A stretch of DNA of 43,957 nt from Clostridia bacterium (lineage in GTDB: Bacteria > Bacillota > Clostridia > Lachnospirales > Lachnospiraceae): NCBI GenBank assembly GCA_021201905.1, contig JAJQEA010000194.1:1-43957 (forward strand), read 5' to 3'. The notes below the pieces were generated by a model. It was not told where the DNA came from. It made no database searches and saw nothing but the letters and a program-made list of their open reading frames with translations. This document shows, one piece after another, positions 1 through 9,700 of this stretch. Every line of letters starts with the position of its first letter. Position 1 is the stretch's first letter. The translations under genes were made by a program, and so were the position numbers.

Positions 1-452
1 GGATTGCACACCCAATCCGGCCGCCCCCCCCCCCCCCTCCTCCCTCGGCCCGCACTCAGGAGCTCCATAAAATCCTTCGGATTGGCCTCCTCTATGCCAT
101 TTACATAGAAAAACTCACCTAATCCGTTAAAGTATAAGTCTTTCCACCAATCCACCTGCTCCCGGCTCAGGCATCCGGCTTCCACTGTCACGGCGGGAGG
201 GCAGGCAATCTTCCAGTAGCTTACCAGCTCCACCATACCCAGAGAGAATATCATATCCTGCATGAGCCTGTCCTTTGACCAGCAGCAGTCCACGCCCTCT
301 GCCTTTGGAAATGTCCAGGTGGGCGCGAAGGAGGAAAGCCCTTCCGTCTCAAACCGATATGTAATCTTCATCCGGCAGTCATCTTCCTCTATGTCATATC
401 CTCTGTAAACGAACCGGGGATATTTCTCCCTAAGGCCCAGATATTGTTCCAT
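1..452 (-). CDS. N-terminal part of a MurL-like (UDP-MurNAc-L-Ala-L-Glu epimerase-like) protein, truncated by the window edge
   Basis: Manual reverse-strand translation from ATG at 452: MEQYLGLREKYPRFVYRGYDIEEDDCRMKITYRFETEGLSSFAPTWTF...LGMVELVSYWKIACPPAVTVEAGCLSREQVDWWKDLYFNGLGEFFYVNGIEEANPKDFMELLSAG; the SYWK...FYVNG stretch resembles the MurL family. Family call is from memory. Confidence 0.5.
   Translation of the reverse strand, partial: MEQYLGLREKYPRFVYRGYDIEEDDCRMKITYRFETEGLSSFAPTWTFPKAEGVDCCWSKDRLMQDMIFSLGMVELVSYWKIACPPAVTVEAGCLSREQVDWWKDLYFNGLGEFFYVNGIEEANPKDFMELLSAGRGRRGGGGRPDWVCN
24..37. repeat. 14-base C homopolymer inside the partial CDS (poly-G on the coding strand)
   Basis: Direct reading: ccg CCCCCCCCCCCCCC tcc at the left edge. 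Confidence 0.85.
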
Positions 453-581
453 CCCTTACTCCTCTTCTCTCCACAACATAAACCCGCTGTATGCAAGGCG
501 CATACAACGGATTCCCTTTTTCTATGGCTATTATAGTCAATAACCCTTGATATTGCAATGTTTTTTTTGCGATTCCCGGAC

Positions 582-1130
582 TCATCTCACGGCTCCGGCC
601 AGCACCACGCTGGCTGCCACCCCTGCCGCCGTGGCAATCAGGCCGCCGGCCAGGGTGTACCTGGCCCTGGTAATGCCCACGCTGCCAAAATATACACTGA
701 GGCAATAGAGCACAGTCTCCGTACTGCTCATCAGCACAGACGCAATGAGGCCCAGGGATGAGTCTGTTCCGTATTCCTTAAATATATCCAGGACCAGACC
801 AGTAGCAGCTGAATTGGATACCAGGCGTACCAAAACTACAGGTACAATCTGAGAGGGTATGTGAAGAATGGCCGCCGGCATCTTTAGCAGCCCGCCCAGA
901 AAATCCAGGAAACCGGATGCTCTCAGCACTCCTACTGACACCATGAGGCCCACCAGGGTGGGCAATATTCCCGCCACTGTCTTCATTCCGTCCTTTGCCC
1001 CGTCTATGAAATCATCCAGCACCGGACGGCCTGACAGCAGGCCAAAGCCTACAATATAAAAAATCATCAGAGGTACCATTGCCTCTGACAGGAAAATCAA
1101 AAATTTCATGATTTGTTTCCAGGCCAGCAT
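582..1130 (-). CDS. spmB: Spore maturation protein SpmB (nucleoside-recognition/gate domain)
   Basis: ORF 182 aa; GAKDGMKTVAGILPTLVGLMVSVGVLRASGFLDFL...SNSAATGLVLDIFKEYGTDSSLGLIASVLMSSTETVLYCLSVYFGSVGITRARYTL typical of SpmB. Start may be the internal ATG at 1109. Confidence 0.88.
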   Translation of the reverse strand: MLAWKQIMKFLIFLSEAMVPLMIFYIVGFGLLSGRPVLDDFIDGAKDGMKTVAGILPTLVGLMVSVGVLRASGFLDFLGGLLKMPAAILHIPSQIVPVVLVRLVSNSAATGLVLDIFKEYGTDSSLGLIASVLMSSTETVLYCLSVYFGSVGITRARYTLAGGLIATAAGVAASVVLAGAVR

Positions 1131-1204
1131 ATTTATTACATCTTATTCCGTTGGTTTATGTTTCATGACGGGAAAAGAGACGGACTTCCCGTCTCCCTCA
1201 TACA

Positions 1205-1240
1205 ACAGGACTGCCGTCCACAACGCAACGGCAGTCCTGT
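1205..1240. terminator. 13-bp stem hairpin between the adhesin 3' end and spmB
   Basis: acaggactgccgt ccacaacgca acggcagtcctgt; perfect stem, no strong T-run on the minus-strand side, so intrinsic termination is uncertain. Confidence 0.5.
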
Positions 1241-1277
1241 CATTTCTTCATACCGGTAATGCCCCTATTGCCCTACA

Positions 1278-4200
1278 TCATACTTCCTTTTTCCTGTGGC
1301 TGAAGGCAATATATAGTCCTGTCACCAGTGAGGAAATCATGGCTATCAGATAATAGCTGCGCGGGCCTTCCCCTGTCTTTGGCAGCGGAGCCAGCGGAAC
1401 ATCCTCGTCTAAAATTGTCATAAGGTCTGAATCGTCCGGCCATTGCGCCACGGGCACCTGATCCGGTTCTATACTTACGGTTGTTCCCGGTCCGCCCGAA
1501 GGATCATATCTGTTTGAACCTCCTCCGGACCCGCCAGTTCCGCCCGAACCGCCGGAGCCTCCCCCCAGGCGTTTCCGTACCACCTCCGGGTGTTTCCGTA
1601 CTGCCTCCGGACGGCGGGCCAGCAGGCTCGTGATTATCATACAAAACATCTGTCTGTTGTCCCGAAGAAACAGATACTGACACCGTATCGCCTTCCTTGC
1701 CGTTTACCCGCACTTCATAGCTGAAATTGTCTCCGTTAATGGGAGTGCCCTCTGAATCCGCTACTTCCGTGACCGTATACTCTCCTACAGGAAGAGGAAT
1801 CACCACGCTGTTTTCAGTACCATCCGGTGTATAATACAGGTGGATAACCTGCGGGATTCCTTCCCAGGATTCACCCTTTTCATTATAGTACCTGCTTCCG
1901 TTCCGGACTGTAAAATAAAACTCTTCCGCACCTTGCTGGGAGACATCCCCTCCGGTCACCTCCTTTGTTATCTTCAGGCTTCCCTGGTTCTTAACATTTT
2001 CAAAGGTGAATGGGATCCCTGTGTTTTCCACAATCAGTACTCCAGCCGGTATGTTTTCAGCCCCCTTATCGCCGGGTATAATGAAATATCTTCCGTCTGC
2101 CTTTTGATACTCCTCCGGCACAGTTGTTTCATCCAGATAATAGAGCTGTCCTTTCACAAGACCCTGTATCAGGGCGCTGTATGACGTTCCCTGCTCTCCC
2201 TTCTCCGGTTTATAAGTGCCAACTGGTTCCAAATCGCCGTCTACCTGGTCCGCTTTATACAGCGTAAATTCGGCGCCATCCAAAGGCTGGCCTGACTGGT
2301 CTACCTTATAGATCCTGATCGAAAAATCACCCGTTCCGGTTGCATACGGCTTTACAATCTTGACATTCTCCTCCACCGTATCCTTGATTGACTCAGAGGA
2401 GCTGTAAAAGAGCTGCGCTGTATTCCTGGTGTTGATTGTGGTATTCACGGCTCCATTGAGCATAACCCTGTATTCAATCCTGATTGGCGTCTCATCCGGC
2501 AAATTGGAAATCTCAAACGTTCTTTCACCGATATGGATTACGGCCTCCTGAATCAAAGCCCCTGTTTTGTCATTGATGACCTTAAAGCTGTCCGGAAGAT
2601 ACATCATCTTGTCATTTCCCAGGGTATCCTTCACAGTCAGGGTAGTACTGCTTATGTCAGCCCCCGGCTTATTCACCAGTATGGTGTATACGACGGACGG
2701 AGCAGTGGAGCCACTGTATTCCATTCCCTTTTCCAGGAAGCCCTTATTGATGCTTGTTTTGGCCGAAACCTGGTAAAGTGCTGTATCATCAATGAACATC
2801 TGCGCTTTATTTTCAAAATCTTTGATGGTAAGGCTTGTTATTTTTGTAGTCACATTCAGGTTGACATGTTTATCCATGTCATACCCGGAAAAGTTTTCCG
2901 CAACTTTATTGAGGTGGATGGTCACTTTCTGGACGTCGCCATCCATTACCACCGTATAATCTCCATTTTGCTCGCTCAGGGTATAGTTCATGTTCTTGAA
3001 CTTTATGCTTTCCAGGACCATCCCCTGGGGAATGGTTTCCACAATATCAACCTTCTCGAATTTACTCAGCTTCTGAGGAGCGCTCCCGTTACCGTAACCC
3101 TTATTAATTTCCAGGGTCCATACCACCTTGCCGTTTTTATTATCGGTCTGGGCCACACTCTTGGACAGGTAATCATCAATATAATATGGCTGCGTAGACC
3201 ACCTGGTCCATGTTGAACCCTGAATGGTCAGTTTTGCCGTATTCTTGAATCGCAGATTGTCTGCCGCCACCCTGCTGAAATCAGCAAACGCACTGGCTTC
3301 CACGCGGGAATCATACTCTATGGTGACAGGTCCTTTCACTGCCTGGTTGAATGTCACGGTAAACCCGCGTTTTCCAAGGGTATTGTCAAGAGCCAGCTCA
3401 TAGACCCCCTCAGCCGGACTTATCTCCTTTCCATTTCCATCCTTAAGTACAAAACTGCTTTTGAGTGTATCCAGGCTGCCAAAAGTATGCTTATTCAGAT
3501 ACTTATTCACTTCCCCAGCATTCCATTGGAGGACTGTCAGTTCATCACTATATACGGCGTCTTTAGGTATCACCGCAGTTTCTGAATCTGTAACCCCGTT
3601 TGAATAAGGCGTAAGGACGGACTGCCAGCGGATGGTGCCAAATTCCTCTCCCCATCCAATGACACCAGGTATGTTCTGGTTCGTCGGCTCCTGACTGTTT
3701 TCTTTCATATCACTGCTGAGGTTCTTTTTAGCCAGTGTATAAGTATTATAGAGAAAGCCTATCTGAGTACCTCCTCCTACACCCGGATAGCCGCTTCCCT
3801 CCGGTGCAATCATCTGGATTTCATTGTTCAGGTTACTGCCCTTGGGCTCATTGACTGTAGTATAATATTTAAAGTCATAGAAATAATTACCCGGTTCAGG
3901 TATCTTCCACTCCCAGGTTTTCGCTTTCTGGGATCCGGATTCTTTATCTGTTTCTATTGTCCAGGCGTTTATTTCTTGGCCGCCGTTGCCACTTTTATCA
4001 TAAGCAGTCACTGATACCTGTCCCAAATACTCCTGTCCATCCTGTCCGGAACTGTTGAGATCCAGTGTATCTTTTACCGTCCATCCGGTAAGGTTAAGCA
4101 AATTAGGGTTCACGTATACATGATATTCTATGAAAACCGGTATTACTTTCCCGCCTTCGTCTATCTGCTCATTATAGTGTGTAATACCGCTTTTGGTGAC

Positions 4201-7200
4201 AATGGAGACCGTATGGCTAAAGGATGAATCCGCGCTCCCGGAAGCCCCTTCGGTGCTTGTGACGGTAACCTTATTGCTGAAGCTGAGATTCAGGGATGCG
4301 CTTACGTTCGTGCCATCTTTATCAGCCTCCTTGGTTTTTCCCCATGCTCCCGGTTCGATGTTCATCCAGTAGTTAAGCACCACTTTCTCACCGGTTTTCA
4401 TGCTGGCAGGATTGCCGCTCGCATCCAGCAGCTTAATAAACATCTTTGTTCCATTTCCACCTTCAGGCGTTTCAAACTCGGCCTTTGCTATGGCGCTCTC
4501 TTGGGATACCGATTCCAACGTGATGCCGGTTTTCGTATCAAACGATATAACATCCTTCTTATTATCGTTGAACTTATCCGAAATCTGTATACCAGTCAGG
4601 TCCATGGTGTTATCTTTTCCAGCCTCGATTGTCACATGGAAGCGCACTGCCTCAGGTATGCCCATTGGTGAATAGCGTACATCCCCGCTCTTTTCCTGGT
4701 CAGAATCAGCCCATTTGTTGTTATTATGGCTTTTCTTCACAGAAACGGAATGTTTCTGCACAACAGGAACCTTGTCAAATACTAGTGTCTTATCAAGCTC
4801 TCCCTGATGGATTACAATTTCTGTCTTATCTTTATTTTCACCGGTAAAATCCACGCTTCCTCTTACTCCGGCTGTTCCTTTAAACTTCTGCCCCACCTGT
4901 GACTGGGTAATACTTATCTTGATGGTGCCGTCTTTTGCAATACTGGCGTTTCCGATGATTCCGCCTGACGCGTCCTTTACCTCAAAGCCCGCCGCATCGT
5001 ACAGTATATTGACAGGAAACTTGTATACAAAGCAGTCACCCGCCTTCACAATATAGTCCTTCAGATTTGGATCCGCGCCATTTTCCATTGCATAGGATAT
5101 TTCAAACCATGTCCTTATATCCCTCGGAAGCGGTTTTCCATCTGCAAGCGTAATCCTGGTCACACCATTTTCGTCCGTTGTCTCCAGGATATCCAACTCC
5201 TGGTTATTCTTATCGCATACGGTAAGAATGGGATATCCGGCATCCATCAGCCCCTCTTTCTCAATATCAAATTCCCTGGCAGCATCCCCGGTTTCTCCAA
5301 AAAATACCGGTGAGAATGTGGTAAAATGGCTGGTAACACAGCTCAGCTCATCGATTGCCTGACCTGCCGGAATCTCCCTATGGCTGTCCTGCATAATCTC
5401 CACTGATTCATCCTGGTCCTTAACCCACAGAACCTGGGCCGCTTCGGACTGCTGGCTCAGCTTCTCCATAAGACTTCCTGAAAAGCTCACCTTTACCTGA
5501 CCGTTTCGGTTCCATTCCTCACTGTCCAGCTTCTCATTCCCCTGCCAAAGATTAATGTCGTATGCAGGCGCCGCTATGATTGCCTGGCCCTGCTCCCCGA
5601 CCTTCTCCTTGATGACATCCTCTACCTGGTTTGTGACGATTTCTACTGTGGCATACATCCCCCACGGAAGGACGCCCGAATCGGCTGATATGGTGATGTC
5701 CATTCCATCGCTCATTTGAAATGTCTTAAAAAACTCCGGCGGCTCCCCCAACTCTGCCATGGTAATTTCTATCTTCTGGTCCTCCTCAATATTCTCAAGG
5801 ACGTACCATGTGATACCATTTTCCACGCTCTCTGACTCCAGCTCACTGCCATTTGCCGCTGCTGACTCCACCATGTATCCTTCTTCTGCTTTGACTCCGA
5901 AGGTTATGCTTTCCCCCTCAGCCACACTGCGTGGGCCCTTCTGCACGGTTCCTTCTGACTCAGGCGAAATCTCATATGTTATCTTATAGCCTTCCACATC
6001 TTCCAGCACCTTCAATTTGCCGAGTGTGGTGATATAGGCTTTCGCCGTACTGCATCCGCCTATTCCCACCAAATCCCCATAACCTATGCTGGGCGTGGTG
6101 TCCTCCTGGTGTTCCGGTTCAGATGGAGTAGCCGTCATCTCCTCTGATGAGGATGGCGTCTCCGCCGGTGTTTCCGGTACAGTGGTTTCAGGCACCGTTG
6201 TCTCAGGCATGGTTGTCTCAGGCATCGAAGCATCCGGCATAGTAGTATCCGGCATCGAAGCATCCGGTGCAGACGTATCCGGCATGTTATCCCCAGAAGT
6301 ACTATCCTGGGGAGAGCTCTCCTGGGAAGAACTCTCCTGGGCAGCGCCATCCTCGCTTTCAGGAACAGAGGATTCCGGCTCGTCTGAAGGCAGGGCATCC
6401 TCCGTACCGGATTCCTGATCCGCCGCGGACTGTCCGTTATAGCCGGATTCCTCCCTTGATAATGTCATATCGTTATCAGCCAGCATCCCCTCTGCCGCCC
6501 CTTCAGTCGATGTGATATCAGCTGTCACTTTGTTATCTGCATTTGCAGAATGGGTATTATCCTTCCCGGCAGCTTCCGCGTCCTCCTGGTTTACAGCCAC
6601 CCTTGGCGCTTCATGCGCGGAACGCGCGGCTACCGGTTCTGAGATCTGCACTTCGCTGTCATTTTCGCGGTCTGAATCCGGAGTATCCTGTTCTGCCTCT
6701 GGTGCATCTGCTTTTTCTGGTGCATCCTCGTTTTCTGGTGTATCGGCTGCCTCTGGTGTATCGGCGTTTTCTGGGGTATCTGCTTCCTCTGATGCATCGG
6801 TGTTTTCTGATGTATCAGCGTTTTCTGTGATATCTGTTTTTTCTGTGGTATCCGCCGCTTCTGTGCCGGACTGTACCGCATCCCCGGTCACATCCTCAAT
6901 TTCATCAGTCCCTGTACCGGAAAGCTGCGCATCCTCAGTCTCTTTTATTTCCGTTTCTTCCGCGGCCCTTGTTTCCTGCTTACTGCCAGATGATACGACA
7001 GGCGCTCCATAATCAATCCTGTTATTGCTAAATGCATGTTCATAATCCTTGACACTGACCCGCTTTGTCCGCTTTTCAGTGCCGTCCGACAGCTCAATCA
7101 CGGTCGAAAATCCCATGGTGCTGTCCCCGTTATTGATATAGAGGATTACAATTTCCTCCTCGCCGGTAAGCGTGTATCCATCGTCCGTACCCTCCGGCAG

Positions 7201-7524
7201 ACGGATAAAAGTACGGATTTCCGCTTCCATACCCAGTCCGTCAAACTCCGGATAAAATTCATACAACGGATCCTGTCCATCCAAAAAAAGCTGGTAATAT
7301 TTTTCCAGTTTTCCATCTGTAAAATTCAAATCCGCCTCTGTCACAGGTTGGGCCCCGCCTCTTATCATCTCTTCTATGGCACCTGCAAAATCAGACCCCT
7401 TTATGATAAAATCCGCATTCTCTCCACTGGCAGCATACGCAATATCCGCGCTGTTCCACACATTTGTGAGGGACAGGGCTGCTGTCAGGCAAAGCGCTAT
7501 AATTCTCTTCCCAATACTTTTCAT
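1278..7524 (-). CDS. Giant Cna_B/SpaA-type LPXTG surface protein, frameshifted near the C-terminus (ORF 1504-7524 plus anchor ORF in 1278-1649)
   Basis: Signal peptide MKSIGKRIIALCLTAALSLTNVWNSADIAYAA; low-complexity Glu/Asp/Thr/Pro repeats; isopeptide-type repeats; SpaA/Cna_B-like DFSIRIYKVDQSGQPLDGAEFTLYKA; C-terminal PLPKTGEGPRSYYLIAMISSLVTGLYIAFSHRKKEV in another frame. RBS TAGGAGG upstream of ATG 7524. Confidence 0.88.
6180..6285 (-). repeat. Degenerate 15-bp coding minisatellite (xMPxTT/VPETT units) in the adhesin
   Basis: gttgtctcaggcatg-like units; protein DASMPDTTMPDASMPETTMPETTVPETTVPETP. Confidence 0.8.
6690..6870 (-). repeat. Degenerate 18-bp coding minisatellite (ADTPEN/ADTSEN units) in the adhesin
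   Basis: tctggtgtatcggctgcc-like units; protein ENADTSENTDASEEADTPENADTPEAADTPENEDAPEKADAPEA. Confidence 0.8.
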
Positions 7525-7632
7525 ATTTATTTACCTCCTACGAATACATATGAAAGTATACATCTCCAAGGTTACTATTACAGTTACATTTTAGATGCCA
7601 TCGAAAATATGTATATTTTATAGCAGAATATG

Positions 7633-8142
7633 TCAATGTATTTCTATCATCTGCATCATCCGTATCAGCTCCATCCCACTCCTGAAGCTGACAATTTCAC
7701 CCTTGGTAAGCCTTCCCCTGATACTCCCCTGCAGGCTGGAATTCTGTCTGTACTTCACATAGACCACAAGCACTTCACGGGCTTTTAGGGCATTTTGAAA
7801 GGGTATCTCATTGATGCTGTATACCAGATTGTTCCGATCCACCTCCGGATGCTGGGAAACGGCTATTCTGTATTTTTTTTCCATTTCCGTGTTCAAAAAG
7901 CGGGGCTCGGTTGTCCGCTGGGGGGCGCCTACCCATTCGCATATATCATCCAGCTTCAGCACCATGTCCCCCACCCCGCAAAACCGCACGGAATCCTTCA
8001 GGTAGCAGTTATACATCTCACCATACAGACCGCCTTCACCAACCCCTTGTACACATACCATCACTGTACTTGCTCTGTCAGATACTACTAATTCTTCTAT
8101 GCGTTTAATGGCCTCTTTATCCTGTGTCATCATATTGCTCAT
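7633..8142 (-). CDS. Hypothetical protein, 169 aa, between the invertible segment and the adhesin gene
   Basis: ORF with RBS-like AAGGGGAAC upstream of ATG 8142; C-terminal VVYVKYRQNSSLQGSIRGRLTKGEIVSFRSGMELIRMMQ; no function recognised. Confidence 0.7.
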   Translation of the reverse strand: MSNMMTQDKEAIKRIEELVVSDRASTVMVCVQGVGEGGLYGEMYNCYLKDSVRFCGVGDMVLKLDDICEWVGAPQRTTEPRFLNTEMEKKYRIAVSQHPEVDRNNLVYSINEIPFQNALKAREVLVVYVKYRQNSSLQGSIRGRLTKGEIVSFRSGMELIRMMQMIEIH

Positions 8143-8182
8143 CTCACTGTTCCCCTTCCATTTAACTCGGTCTTTCCTTCTT

Positions 8183-8210
8183 TACAACAGAATACCTCTT
8201 TTGTTGTAAA
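8183..8210. repeat. Left 28-bp inverted repeat of the putative invertible element
   Basis: tacaacagaatacctcttttgttgtaaa; perfect reverse complement of 8431-8458; itself a dyad (tacaaca N12-14 tgttgta). Confidence 0.95.
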
Positions 8211-8430
8211 GGAACGTCTGTTTTCCCGTTGGATACAGAAAAAGTTTTGCGATTCTCCGTAAATAAACGCTTTTTAACGCGCGGCAAACAAGCTGGCAAA
8301 ATCAGGGGTTGACCAGCTTGTTTGTCATGCCTGTCCTTCTCTTAAAAGGCCTTTAAATACTGGTATCTCCACATTTTTATGGCATTTGCGTTGAATATGT
8401 AGTATAATAAATCCGAAAGTTATGCTGCTG
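8211..8430. promoter_or_regulatory. Putative invertible promoter segment (220 bp between inverted repeats)
   Basis: Flanked by perfect 28-bp inverted repeats next to a tyrosine recombinase gene; contains ATGGCA (8379-8384), 18-bp spacer, TATAAT (8403-8408) reading rightward on the plus strand. Confidence 0.8.
8285..8324. repeat. 12-bp perfect inverted repeat inside the invertible segment
   Basis: caaacaagctgg (8285-8296) / ccagcttgtttg (8313-8324), 16-nt loop. Confidence 0.85.
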
Positions 8431-8458
8431 TTTACAACAAAAGAGGTATTCTGTTGTA
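8431..8458. repeat. Right 28-bp inverted repeat; overlaps the recombinase 3' end
   Basis: tttacaacaaaagaggtattctgttgta; reverse complement of 8183-8210; recombinase stop TAA lies at 8434-8432. Confidence 0.95.
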
Positions 8459-9304
8459 TCGGCCTACCAACAAGTCCATTTTCTCTAATTGTCTGATGTG
8501 GTTTTCCCCGCTTTCCATTGTATATATCCTGGTTGTATTGACACTGCTGTGTCCAAGTATGTCCGCCAGCCTTACCAGGTCCTGTTCCTGGCTGTAATAC
8601 ACCCGCGCAAACAGATGCCGGAGGTTATGGGGAAATACTTTATCCAGATTCACACCTGCTTTTATGGCTGTTTTTTTCATCTCCCGCCATATATTGCTCC
8701 TGTCCATGGGCCTGCCGCTTCGGGTAATGAAGATCATCCCGGATTTTATGCCTTTTTCCCTGGCATATTCCCACAAAAGCCTGCATAACCCGTCTGTCAG
8801 GTAAATGGTCCTCACCTTTCCTTTACAGTCCACCTCTGCCACCTGCCGTTCTACCGCGGATACGGTAATATAGTTGAGTTCAGATATACGGATTCCCGTA
8901 GCACAGACCGTCTGAAGCAGCAGGCACAGCCGTTCATTGCCTTCCTTCCTGGCCGCCGCCACAAGTCTTGTATAATCTTCCCGTGACAGTTCCCTCTGCT
9001 TTGGGCAGAATACCCTCTGCTTTACTTTTATATATCTGGCTGTACACTCATCCCATCCACAGTGCCGGAAGAACCCGTTCAGGGCTGCCAAAGCGCCATT
9101 GGCTGTGACAGGTGACAAGCTTTTTCTCAGTTCTTCTTTCCACAGGATTACCATTTCCTTGGTTACTGCGCTTCCTCTCAGGTACTCCTTAAAAAGGTTC
9201 AGATAGTAATTGTATTTTTTTATGGTTCCTGCGCTCAATTCATTTTGGTACAGAAAACGGCAGTAGTCCTCAATCAGTACACATGAAATAACTTTTTTTT
9301 GCAT
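8432..9304 (-). CDS. Tyrosine recombinase/integrase (XerC/D-like, site-specific invertase candidate)
   Basis: Starts MQKKVISCVLIEDYCRFLYQNELSAGTIKKYNYYLNLFKEYL (core-binding domain); ATGIRISELNYI...HNLRHLFARVYY...LADILGHSSVNTTRIYTM catalytic R...HxxR...H...Y motifs. Longer ORF extends to 9424. Confidence 0.9.
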   Translation of the reverse strand: MQKKVISCVLIEDYCRFLYQNELSAGTIKKYNYYLNLFKEYLRGSAVTKEMVILWKEELRKSLSPVTANGALAALNGFFRHCGWDECTARYIKVKQRVFCPKQRELSREDYTRLVAAARKEGNERLCLLLQTVCATGIRISELNYITVSAVERQVAEVDCKGKVRTIYLTDGLCRLLWEYAREKGIKSGMIFITRSGRPMDRSNIWREMKKTAIKAGVNLDKVFPHNLRHLFARVYYSQEQDLVRLADILGHSSVNTTRIYTMESGENHIRQLEKMDLLVGRYNRIPLLL

Positions 9305-9584
9305 ATCATTCCTCCTGGTTATAAGCGCGGAAGCGGGCGTCCTCTGACTGCTTCCGTGCAGCGGCTTGTTTTGACCTGTGTCGGACAGGCGGATACATGA
9401 AGCGGATACATAAAGCAGATACATAAAAAGGAAGCCCTACCGAGCCTCCTTCGTGCGATTGCTTGTATATGAGCCATGATGCAATGTGTCTATAACAGAC
9501 ATATATTCCCATTACTATCGTACCCCATTTTACCATGTGCCATTCATCCTAAAAAGTGAGGGGGCATCATAAGATGCATTTTAA

Positions 9585-9642
9585 ACATAAAAAACAAATA
9601 AGCACCCGGATACCGCCGCAGCGGATGATCCGAATGCTTATT
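9585..9642 (-). terminator. Intrinsic terminator downstream of cysK
   Basis: Minus strand: AATAAGCATTCGGAT...ATCCGGGTGCTTATT TGTTTTTT hairpin with T-rich tail. Confidence 0.75.
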
Positions 9643-9700
9643 TTCATTATATCCAAACCTGTTTCCGTCTTCCTGATTTGTGGATAAAAAGATATTCAGG

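Noticed and set aside
6086-6418. Plus-strand ORF VSGTVVSGTVVSGMVVSGIEASG... and similar long antisense ORFs (6512-7012, 6543-6830, 6630-6881)
   Set aside because: Antisense or shifted readings of the adhesin's low-complexity repeats; no RBS and no recognisable domain.
8381-8394. Sigma-54 -24/-12 promoter (tggcatttgcgttga) in the invertible segment
   Set aside because: GG/GC spacing does not fit the sigma-54 consensus; the sigma-A-like TATAAT reading is better supported.
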